NCBI GenBank assembly: GCA_026461395.1
Contig: JAPJNA010000025.1
Location: forward strand, 1-52,161
Length of the DNA: 52,161 bases
Reading direction: 5' to 3'
Source of the DNA: Chthoniobacterales bacterium
GTDB lineage: Bacteria; Verrucomicrobiota; Verrucomicrobiia; Chthoniobacterales; UBA6821
Positions 19,714-27,780 of the stretch are shown piece after piece. Positions within the stretch are counted from its first letter, which is position 1, and each line of letters begins with the position of its first letter. The notes beneath the pieces are model-generated. The model was not told the DNA's origin and ran no database searches. It saw only the letters and a program-made list of their open reading frames with translations. The position numbers and the translations under genes are program-made.

Positions 19714-20421
19714 TCAGTGGATTCCAATGAATTTCCGGAAGGTGAGGTTGATCCTGGGTATCGTGATCTTCTTCGTCTTGGGCATGGTGTGCACCCAGTG
19801 ATGCTGGGTAGCTCCTTTCATCACCAGCAGACTGCCATCCTCTAGGAGCACAGAGACGACCTCCCCGGACTTGCGGTGCTTCAGCTTGAAGATCCTTTCC
19901 GCCCCAAAGCTCACGGAGGCAATGAGAGGATTCTCTCCCAGGGTCTTTTCGTCATCGCTGTGCCATCCCATTCCCTCGGAGCCGTCATGGTAAAGATTCA
20001 GCAGGCAAGAGTTGAACTGGTGGCCGCACTCGCTCTCGACGCGCTCCTTGATCGTGAGAAGAGCAGGGGTCCATGGTGCCGCGACCTTGCTTGTGCCGGA
20101 ATAGGAGTAGGTGAACTCTCCATCCCCCATCCAGGCCACTTTCCGTGAGAGGATCCTTTTCTGCCCAAAGAGGATCACCTCGTCCTGCTGCCAAGGAATC
20201 CCTGCCAGGAGATCTTCAAAAAGTCGGGATGACTCCCCTTCTCCAAAGAGCGAAGGGACATATTCGACGATTCCATCATAGGGAAGATAATGAAGAAGCT
20301 GCCTTTTATTCACAGGCACAGAGGCCCCTGCTGGTGTCACGACCAGTTGGGAGGGTGATTCCAGAAACGAGGCTTGCCCACATGGCAGTGCAGCGACGTC
20401 CCAATGACGTTTCCAAACCAT
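19714..20421 (-). CDS. alkB: AlkB-like 2OG-Fe(II) dioxygenase, alkylated-DNA repair
   Basis: CLLNLYHDGSEGMGWHSDDEKTLGENPLIASVSFGAERIFKLKHRKSGE...LLVMKGATQHHWVHTMPK...PRINLTFR. ORF opens at 20622; start placed at MVWKRHWD. Confidence 0.9.
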   Translation of the reverse strand: MVWKRHWDVAALPCGQASFLESPSQLVVTPAGASVPVNKRQLLHYLPYDGIVEYVPSLFGEGESSRLFEDLLAGIPWQQDEVILFGQKRILSRKVAWMGDGEFTYSYSGTSKVAAPWTPALLTIKERVESECGHQFNSCLLNLYHDGSEGMGWHSDDEKTLGENPLIASVSFGAERIFKLKHRKSGEVVSVLLEDGSLLVMKGATQHHWVHTMPKTKKITIPRINLTFRKFIGIH

Positions 20422-20455
20422 CGGGTGACGTAGAAAAGGAGGCGCGGAATCTGGT

Positions 20456-21469
20456 TCATGAGTGTTGGTCGAGTTTAGAGAGTCGCTCCTGTAGCGGCGG
20501 GATGGGGTGAAACACTGCCGTCTTGACGGCAGAGAGGGAAATGTCCGTGGCATTGAGCCGCTCGATCTTGGAGAGGAGTTCACTGACTTCCATAGGTGAG
20601 GCGAGCGAGGCGAGAAAGGCATCGCCCCGGTTCATCCAGAACCTGTTGAGCGTTGGCCAGACAAAGAGCGCCAGAAAGCACCAGGAACTCATGACAGACG
20701 CGCCGATGAGGCCTGCTTGCACGGCATTCGCACTTGGAATGAGAGTAGCCAGCAAAATCCCAAGCAGTGTCCAGGACGCCACAATTAGGAGCGTGAGGAG
20801 CCAAGTGCCGGATTTTCTATAGCATTCCTCACGGGAGGCCATCAGCGCCGCTTCGCGAGGAGTCAGCCATTGGGCGACCGTTGCCGATAGGGAAAGAAGT
20901 CCGCGTGGGGTGATGCAGCCATTTACCGTTTCTTCGTCACCTAGATCAAACCACCGGACTGGTCTGGGCGTCACCCCCAAGGATTGCAGTTCCGCATTCA
21001 TGCTCTTTTCAAACACCTCTTTAGAAGATCCTGCTGGCGCAGAATCACCGGCAGGAACGAGCAGAAACAAAAGGATGACCACGGCGCTCGCGGCAATGAT
21101 CAGAATCGTCGTTCCGGAGCGAGAGGCTAGATGGAGTGCCGAAAAATAGATCATTCCGATCCAGAGTCCGATCAGCGTGACGAAGCGACCTCGGATCCAA
21201 TCCGACAACCAATGGCTTGCCGATTGCCCCGTGCGGCCCACGGCCTGCTCCACGGTATGTCCCGAGAGCATGTCGAAAGGGAGGTTGGCCAGTGTGACCA
21301 GGATCGCCACAGCAAGAAGGACCACCGCAATCCCCAGTAGACCGAATCCGGAAAATCCCATCGCCCACCACGATGCACTCAGAGCGAGTCCCCAGATCAG
21401 CGCAAGATTGGCTCCGATGGAGGTGATGCCTGACCAGAGGCGGATGCGTTGGTAATGGGTGGAATCCAC
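20456..21469 (-). CDS. M48/Ste24-like membrane protein, apparently catalytically inactive (no HEXXH)
   Basis: NLPFDMLSGHTVEQAVGRTGQS resembles the Ste24 'P.s.Y.tFviEe.fGfN' segment; ITPRGLLSLSATVAQWLTPREAALMASREECYRKSGTW sits where M48 enzymes carry LLeeLspeEl.AVLAHElGH; C-terminal HPIPPLQERLSKL. Confidence 0.6.
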   Translation of the reverse strand: MDSTHYQRIRLWSGITSIGANLALIWGLALSASWWAMGFSGFGLLGIAVVLLAVAILVTLANLPFDMLSGHTVEQAVGRTGQSASHWLSDWIRGRFVTLIGLWIGMIYFSALHLASRSGTTILIIAASAVVILLFLLVPAGDSAPAGSSKEVFEKSMNAELQSLGVTPRPVRWFDLGDEETVNGCITPRGLLSLSATVAQWLTPREAALMASREECYRKSGTWLLTLLIVASWTLLGILLATLIPSANAVQAGLIGASVMSSWCFLALFVWPTLNRFWMNRGDAFLASLASPMEVSELLSKIERLNATDISLSAVKTAVFHPIPPLQERLSKLDQHS

Positions 21470-21510
21470 AACGTAGTTTGTAAAAAAGAGAAGGCCGGGT
21501 CAATGACCCG
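21384..21510. repeat. Left copy of the direct repeat bounding the sulfatase cassette
   Basis: 68-bp perfect match 21384-21451 = 26018-26085, plus a second matching block (TAGTTTGTAAAAAAGAGAAGGCCGGGTCA[A/T]TGACCCGG) at about 21474-21511 and 26109-26146. Confidence 0.9.
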
Positions 21511-21681
21511 GTCGCCATCGGTTCGCTGCTTTGGAAAGACCCTCTCAACCCTGGAGAGTCAGTCGTTCCTTACTATGACAGCTCATGCGTTGAAGGTTGT
21601 TGGATCTTTCGAATCTTGGCTCTTCGCTATTTTGAATGGGTTCTTCAGGGAGTAGAGGAGGCAGGGAAGAGGGACAATAAT

Positions 21682-21817
21682 GAATCTGGAACTCAGGAAC
21701 TCACGAACGGATGAAAACCGGAAAAACTCTAACAGGTATAAGGATGGAGTCATCTTTGTCTTTCGGGTTCTCCACTCCAGTTCACCTTTTTTTCCTGAGT
21801 TTCTGAGTTCCAGATTC
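21682..21817. repeat. Long-armed inverted repeat
   Basis: GAATCTGGAACTCAGGAACTCA (21682-21703) and TGAGTTTCTGAGTTCCAGATTC (21796-21817), 21/22 complementary. Spurious ORFs on both strands begin with the same peptide MNLELRNS. Confidence 0.75.
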
Positions 21818-22076
21818 AACCTTCATTCTTCAGTACTGCTGATTGTTTTGAGTCTCTACCCACTTCAAACAGCGAGGAGTCCGAATCTTTATCAGCCCGA
21901 GTATTCCAACCCTCCTTCACATGAACAACCTCGGGAAACTTCACACCTAACCCTCTGGTAGAAACGTTACCATTACACTGTCTTAAACATTAGTGACTCC
22001 AAAAGTTCTCCTTTGTAAGATATGCCTGTCTAAATAGGACTTCTTCAGATAAGAAATCCCCTGCCTGCCAACCTTT

Positions 22077-23621
22077 ATGAAGATCACATTATTCCCTACG
22101 CGACTCCTTTTCGCCATTCTTGGACTGCTCATCACCGCGCTCTCATCGCATGCGGCCGATAAACAGAAAAAGCCCAACATTCTCATCATCTGGGGTGATG
22201 ACATCGGTCAGTTCAATCTCAGTGCAATTAACCGCGGCATGATGGGCTACCGCACACCGAATATCGACCGTATCGCCAGCGAGGGTGCTTATTTTACCGA
22301 TTGGTACGGCCAGCAGTCCTGCACGGCAGGACGCGCAGCGTTTATCACAGGCCAGTCACCGATCCGCACTGGCCTTACTAAAGTGGGTCTTCCAGGTGCA
22401 CCTGAAGGGATGAAAAAAGAGGATCCCACTATCGCAACCCTTCTTAGAGCACAGGGCTATGTCACGGGCCAGTTCGGCAAGAATCACCTCGGGGATCGGG
22501 ACGACATGCTGCCCACCAGTAATGGATTTGATGAGTTTTTTGGGAATCTCTATCACCTGAATGCCGAGGAGGAGCCTGAAAACCCCGACTACCCGAAGAG
22601 TCCCGAGTTCAAAAAGAAGTTCGCCCCACGTGGTGTGATTCATAGTTATGCAGACGGCCGCATCAAGGACACAGGCCCACTGAACAAAAAACGCATGGAG
22701 ACGATTGACGACGAGGTCAACGAAAAGACCTTCGCCTTCATGGAGCGTGCGGCAAAGGAGGGTAAGCCTTTCTTTCTTTGGTGGAACTCCACACGCATGC
22801 ACATCTTCACCCACTTGAAGAAGGAGTCCGACGGCAAGACGGGCTTGGGCATTTATGCGGATGGTATGGTTGAGCACGATGCTCATGTCGGTCAGTTGCT
22901 TGCGAAACTCAAGGAGCTTGGTCTTGAGGAGAACACCATCGTGATGTATTCCAGCGACAATGGTGCCGAGGCCTTCACCTGGCCGGATGGCGGTACCACT
23001 ATGTTCCGTGGTGAGAAAAACACCCAGTGGGAGGGAGGATATCGCGTGCCGACCTTCATCCGCTGGCCTGGCGTTATCAAGCCCGGCACCGTGATCAACG
23101 ATATCGGCTCCCATGAAGACATGTTACCCACCCTGCTTGCCGCTGCGGGAGACCCAACCGTAAAAGAAGATTTACTGAAGGGATTGAAGGTCGAGGAGAC
23201 CACTTACAAAGTACACTTGGATGGCAATAACCTCCTGCCCTCACTGAAAGGAGAGGCTCCCTGGCCTCGCAAGGAATTCATCTATTGGACCGATGACGGT
23301 AGCGTTGCCGCCCTTCGGTATGAAAACTGGAAGATTACTTTCCTTAAACAAAATGCCCACGGCATGAATGTCTGGCTTCATCCGTTTGAGGCGCTGAGGG
23401 CTCCGATGGTCACCAACCTTCGCATGGACCCCTTCGAACTCGCTCCGGACATTGGCATGGGTTACCAACGCTGGTACCTGGAGCACATGTTTGTCATCGC
23501 ACCTGCCGCAAATTATGTGGGGGGATGGTTGCAGAGCTTCCGTGAGTTCCCTCCACGTCAAAAGCCCGGCAGCTTCAATCTTGATCGCGTGATGGAGTCG
23601 GTGACCTCGGCGAATGAGTAA
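22077..23621 (+). CDS. Secreted type I sulfatase (arylsulfatase)
   Basis: Signal peptide, KPNILIIWGDDIG, FGly motif CTAGRAAFITGQ, MYSSDNGAEAFTWPDGG, GGYRVPTFIRWPG. Confidence 0.93.
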   Translation: MKITLFPTRLLFAILGLLITALSSHAADKQKKPNILIIWGDDIGQFNLSAINRGMMGYRTPNIDRIASEGAYFTDWYGQQSCTAGRAAFITGQSPIRTGLTKVGLPGAPEGMKKEDPTIATLLRAQGYVTGQFGKNHLGDRDDMLPTSNGFDEFFGNLYHLNAEEEPENPDYPKSPEFKKKFAPRGVIHSYADGRIKDTGPLNKKRMETIDDEVNEKTFAFMERAAKEGKPFFLWWNSTRMHIFTHLKKESDGKTGLGIYADGMVEHDAHVGQLLAKLKELGLEENTIVMYSSDNGAEAFTWPDGGTTMFRGEKNTQWEGGYRVPTFIRWPGVIKPGTVINDIGSHEDMLPTLLAAAGDPTVKEDLLKGLKVEETTYKVHLDGNNLLPSLKGEAPWPRKEFIYWTDDGSVAALRYENWKITFLKQNAHGMNVWLHPFEALRAPMVTNLRMDPFELAPDIGMGYQRWYLEHMFVIAPAANYVGGWLQSFREFPPRQKPGSFNLDRVMESVTSANE

Positions 23622-23744
23622 GGGAGAAGAGTCACGGTGATCCGCCGAGGCCCCCCAGCGGGGCTGGGTTGTGACTGATATGAAAAAGGACTGGCGGTCT
23701 ATCTTTTCAGAGTAATACGTTCCCTTTCTCCCATTGCTAAAGTC

Positions 23745-24974
23745 ATGAAATCCATCTCGTTTTTACTATTACTAGGTTTTCCTATCCTATCTCCTCAAGT
23801 TGCCCTTCAAGCAAATTACGAGGTTCTAGAGCCAGTTCCTGCAGCAAGCTTCATCCCTGCTGCCCTGATGACGAACACTCTCTTCACCATCTCACCAATG
23901 GCGCAGAGTGATGATCTCCATCTTACCTACACCCTTCAGAGTCCTGCTGGTACAGAATCAATCATCGGCACGCAGAGCCTCATCACACGCGTCAACGAGA
24001 TGAAAGCACTCGTAGCGCTCGATGAAATTGACAATTCGGAGGAGTTTGGAAAGTCCCTACTCAAGGCGGGTGCCGAAAAAGTCGGGAGCGTGAGGGATGT
24101 CGTGAAAGATCCACTTGGCACCGTGCAACGCCTTCCCCTCGGAGCCTCCCGACTCTTGGGACGCGTCTCCACCTCTGTTAAAAATGCTGCCGAGGGGAAT
24201 GCCGATCCGCGCGCTGGAGCTCAAGCTGTTCTAGGAATCAGGAGAATGAAAAACGAATTGGCCGCTCGTTTCGGAGTCAGTCCCTACACACGAGATGCCT
24301 CGCTTCAGAATAAGCTGGATGCCACTGCTCGGGCGATGGCGGGTGGCGCTCTCGTGGTGAACCTCTCAGGTCTCATGTTCACCGGAGGAGTCGGCACTGC
24401 CATTTCCGTAGTTGGCGTGAATCAGACACTTCAGCGCACACTCATTGAGTCGACACCCGAGGAAATGGCAGTCAAGAACCGCGCTACACTTCTGGCACTC
24501 AAGGCCGCTCCCGATGCGGTGGAAGGCTTTCTCTCGAATCCCGCCCTCTCACCTTGGCAGAAGACGATTCTCACCGCCGAACTGAAGGATATTGGTCTGA
24601 ATCCAGATCCCTTTCTTCAGCTTGCATCAAAGCCCGCAACCCAAGAGGAGGTTCTTGATGAGATGCAAATCGTGCAAATTTTACTCAAACACCACAAAGA
24701 AATCGCCCCCATTATTTCCTTGGGTGAGGTTGATGGCGTGCTGACAACACTAGATGCAAACGGCGCCTTAGTCACACCAGTTGGCGCAGATCTCATTCTC
24801 TGGAGTGCAGCAACTGAGTCCCGCACCGATGCCCTCCTGAAAAGAGCGAAGGAAGATCCGAGGGTAAAACATGTGACCCTTGCCACAGATGGTCTCATCT
24901 CGGCACGTGCTCTGGAGGAATTCAACAAGCGGGGAATCCTCGCGACCCCTCAAGCTCTCGGCCCCCTACGCTAA
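23745..24974 (+). CDS. Secreted protein of unknown function in the sulfatase/FGE operon
   Basis: N-terminal signal peptide MKSISFLLLLGFPILSPQVALQA; 409 aa with no family I recognise; lies between sulfatase and FGE on the same strand. Confidence 0.75.
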   Translation: MKSISFLLLLGFPILSPQVALQANYEVLEPVPAASFIPAALMTNTLFTISPMAQSDDLHLTYTLQSPAGTESIIGTQSLITRVNEMKALVALDEIDNSEEFGKSLLKAGAEKVGSVRDVVKDPLGTVQRLPLGASRLLGRVSTSVKNAAEGNADPRAGAQAVLGIRRMKNELAARFGVSPYTRDASLQNKLDATARAMAGGALVVNLSGLMFTGGVGTAISVVGVNQTLQRTLIESTPEEMAVKNRATLLALKAAPDAVEGFLSNPALSPWQKTILTAELKDIGLNPDPFLQLASKPATQEEVLDEMQIVQILLKHHKEIAPIISLGEVDGVLTTLDANGALVTPVGADLILWSAATESRTDALLKRAKEDPRVKHVTLATDGLISARALEEFNKRGILATPQALGPLR

Positions 24975-24985
24975 CTAGCTTCAGA

Positions 24986-26086
24986 ATGATTCGCTCCTTG
25001 CGGTTCTTAATGCTGGGGGTGCTTTTATTGCTGGGATGTCATCCCCCTGCACCATCCGGCGGTATGGTTTTGATCCCCGGTGGTGACTTCTTGATGGGCT
25101 CAGACGCTCCGTATGCTCTACCCAACGAGAGACCGGCTCATCAGGTGAAGGTAAAGCCCTTCTTCATGGACATCCATGCGGTCACCAATGCCGAATTTGC
25201 AAAATTCGCGAAGGCCACCGGCTATGTCACCGTTGGCGAGCGACCCGTCGATTGGGAGGAATTAAAAAAACAAGTTCCACCTGGAACACCGAAGCCACCC
25301 GCCGAGACCCTTGCGCCCGGGTCGTTGGTTTTTCATCCAACCACGGGGCCTGTGGATTTACGTGATATGTCTGCGTGGTGGCAATGGGTCAATGGCGCCT
25401 CGTGGTCTCATCCAGAGGGACCCGACAGTAACCTCATCGGCAGGGAGAACCACCCAGTGGTGCACATTGCCTGGGAGGATGCAAAAGCCTATGCGGCTTG
25501 GGCTGGGAAACGCCTCCCCACCGAGGCTGAATGGGAATTCGCAGCCAGGGGCGGAGTCAACGGTGAGCGCTACGCATGGGGTAACCAAGAGAGTCCTGAC
25601 GGGCGTTTCATGCTGAATCGGTGGACCGGACAATTTCCCTACCATGATGATGCCTCGGATGGTTTTGCCGGCACCTCGCCAGTCGGCACTTTCCCATCAA
25701 ATGGCTTCGGGCTTTATGACATGGGAGGCAATGTGTGGAACTGGTGTAGCGATATCTATCGCGCCGATGCCTTTGCTGAGGAGGCCAAGGCCGGCCATGT
25801 TTGTTGTGATCCCACCGGGCCCAAAACCTCACAGGGTGAGAAAGCCATTCTAGGTGACCCTTCCCCGCCCATGGTTCCAGGGGCAGAACGACGAGTGACC
25901 AAAGGAGGGTCTTTTCTCTGCCATCCCGACTACTGCGAAAGCTATCGCCCCTCCGCAAGACGTGGCACTCCACCTGACACGGGGAGTAGCCATGTTGGCT
26001 TTCGCTGCGCCAAGGATGCGAGTCCCCAGATCAGCGCAAGATTGGCTCCGATGGAGGTGATGCCTGACCAGAGGCGGATGCGTTGA
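24986..26086 (+). CDS. Formylglycine-generating enzyme (FGE/SUMF1) family lipoprotein
   Basis: Lipobox VLLLLGC; MVLIPGGDFLMGSD, VHIAWEDAKAYAAWAGKRLPTEAEWEFAARGG, GLYDMGGNVWNWCSD, GGSFLCHPDYCESYRPSAR, SSHVGFRCAKD. Confidence 0.93.
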   Translation: MIRSLRFLMLGVLLLLGCHPPAPSGGMVLIPGGDFLMGSDAPYALPNERPAHQVKVKPFFMDIHAVTNAEFAKFAKATGYVTVGERPVDWEELKKQVPPGTPKPPAETLAPGSLVFHPTTGPVDLRDMSAWWQWVNGASWSHPEGPDSNLIGRENHPVVHIAWEDAKAYAAWAGKRLPTEAEWEFAARGGVNGERYAWGNQESPDGRFMLNRWTGQFPYHDDASDGFAGTSPVGTFPSNGFGLYDMGGNVWNWCSDIYRADAFAEEAKAGHVCCDPTGPKTSQGEKAILGDPSPPMVPGAERRVTKGGSFLCHPDYCESYRPSARRGTPPDTGSSHVGFRCAKDASPQISARLAPMEVMPDQRRMR

Positions 26087-26146
26087 GAGTTGATTGGATC
26101 CACCGGGATAGTTTGTAAAAAAGAGAAGGCCGGGTCATTGACCCGG
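26018..26146. repeat. Right copy of the direct repeat bounding the sulfatase cassette
   Basis: See left copy at 21384; the repeat encodes the last ~22 residues of the FGE gene. Confidence 0.9.
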
Positions 26147-26151
26147 CCTTC
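26125..26151 (-). terminator. Rho-independent terminator for the minus-strand small membrane gene
   Basis: GAAGGCCGGGTCA-T-TGACCCGGCCTTC palindrome; on the minus strand it is followed by CTCTTTTTTAC. Confidence 0.7.
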
Positions 26152-26183
26152 TTCGTGAATTTGCGCTCTGGGAGAGCTGAAGA

Positions 26184-26399
26184 CTATTTTCCCTCGGCGT
26201 ACCGCGCAAGACGGTTGGAGAGAATCAGGAAGGTCGGGGCCCAGAGGCCGACGAAGATCCCGAAGAGTTCGCCGTGGGTACGAACCTCAAAGCTCACATC
26301 CTTGCCGCCGGCATAATACCAGATGGCGATGGAGGCGAGGACTGAGGCGAGTCCTAGGACGAAACAGAGGTGACTGAGTTGTTTCATAGACTCTTTCAA
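26184..26399 (-). CDS. Small membrane protein of unknown function
   Basis: 71 aa, two predicted TM segments (LCFVLGLASVLASIAIWYYAG; LFGIFVGLWAPTFLILSNRLA). Confidence 0.6.
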   Translation of the reverse strand: MKESMKQLSHLCFVLGLASVLASIAIWYYAGGKDVSFEVRTHGELFGIFVGLWAPTFLILSNRLARYAEGK

Positions 26400-26475
26400 T
26401 GATCCTCCCCCGTTGAAATGACAAGGTAATTCGCAGTCACAATTTGGGCATCACAAACGGCATGTATTGTTAACT

Positions 26476-26540
26476 GATAAAATCCCTTTTATCGGCCGGC
26501 AATTCGGATAGTTTACTCAAATAGTTAAATCCCTTAACTA
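26476..26540. promoter_or_regulatory. Tandem short palindromes upstream of the aminopeptidase-like gene
   Basis: GATAAAA-TCCC-TTTTATC (26476-26493) and TAGTTAA-ATCCC-TTAACTA (26522-26540); both contain AAATCCCTT. Confidence 0.5.
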
Positions 26541-26558
26541 AAAAACCCCGCACAACCA

Positions 26559-27722
26559 ATGACACTCCCGATTGCCGAGCAGATTGCCGCCCGCACCTTT
26601 CCTGCCTTCAGCCTGGAACGTCTTCTTAAAACGACTTTCGCTCCGAAAGAGGGTCAACGACTCTGCATCTTGATCGATCTGGAAAATCCAGCCGACATCA
26701 AGGATTTCGCCTTCCTGAACAACGCCTCGCTCACCATTCAGAAGCATGCCGTGGAGTCGTTCCACAAACCGCTCAATGGTGAGATCCTGGCCAAGATGGG
26801 ACTCAAGGGCGGAGAGATCTTCGCCTACAAGCTCACCGGCGGAAGTAATCTTGATCTACCGGATGAGGCTTTCGACCCCTCAGGCAAGCAGGTCAGTCTC
26901 TCCAAGGATGTTTATCCCAACTATGACATCATCCTTTGCATCTCGACCTATTCAGCAACTGCCCCTCTGACCGCCTTTGCCAAGCAGTACGGCTTCCTAG
27001 GAGCGACCCTGCACTGAGTAAACGAGATCATCCTCGCGAGCGGACTCGCTGTTGATTACGACGAAGTCAGTGTCGAGGCCGAGAAGCTTCGTCTTGGAGT
27101 GACCAACGCCGACTGGGTAGAGATCGAGTTCGGCTGCGAAGATAAGGACTACACTCTCCGCCTCATTCTCAATGGCCAAGAGGCCCAGAAGAGCCATGGC
27201 CTCTGCCGCGGTGACGAGCCTGATGTTGCGAATCTTCCCGCCGGAGAGGTCTACTTCGTTCCCGAGGGTGCGGAGGGATCTTTCCCCCACAAGTACGAGG
27301 ATGGAACACTCGGACTGATGTCCGTAACCGGTGGCCGTATCGTGAAGGCCGAGCTCATCAAGGGAAATGCCTCCACCATCGCCGCTCACAATGCCAAGCT
27401 GATCTCCGATCCAGTCACTGGCGAACTCGGTGAACTCGGTCTCGGCACCCAGCTTCTTCCTGTCAGCGGACGCGACATTCAGGACGAGAAGGTGCGCGGA
27501 ACCATCCATGTCGCAACTGGCCGCAGTGATCATCTTGGAGGCCATCTGCTCCCTTCGATGTTTGCCGAGAAGAGCCATGCGACCCATGACGACATCCTCT
27601 TTGCCCCGCACAAGACTCCTGAGATCCTAGTCAAACAGGTCCGGATGAAGCGCGGTGAGCAGAACGAGGTGCTGATCGAGAACTACGAACCCTCCGATTA
27701 CACGAACAGTCTCGTGGCATAG
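26559..27722 (+). pseudogene. Aminopeptidase-like (M29-like) gene split by one in-frame TGA at 27015-27017
   Basis: ORFs 26559..27017 and 27099..27722 share a frame; reading through TGA gives ...KQYGFLGATLH*VNEIILASGLAVDYDEVSVEAEKLRLGVTNADWVEIEFG...CRGDEPDVANLPAGEVYFVPEGAEGSFPHKYEDGTLG.... Confidence 0.8.
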
Positions 27723-27729
27723 CGCATCC

Positions 27730-27768
27730 TTGATCCTTTCAGGGGTTAGTGGCAGGGTTAAGGATCAA
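27730..27768. terminator. Hairpin in the gap after the aminopeptidase-like gene
   Basis: TTGATCCTT (27730-27738) and AAGGATCAA (27760-27768), perfect 9-bp arms. Confidence 0.4.
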
Positions 27769-27780
27769 TGATCTGTTCCC

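Noticed and set aside
27015-27017. TGA read as glycine through an alternative genetic code (code 25)
   Set aside because: Many intact genes here end in TGA (for example the ABC permease and ADP-ribosylglycohydrolase ATGA overlaps), so the genome uses TGA as a normal stop.
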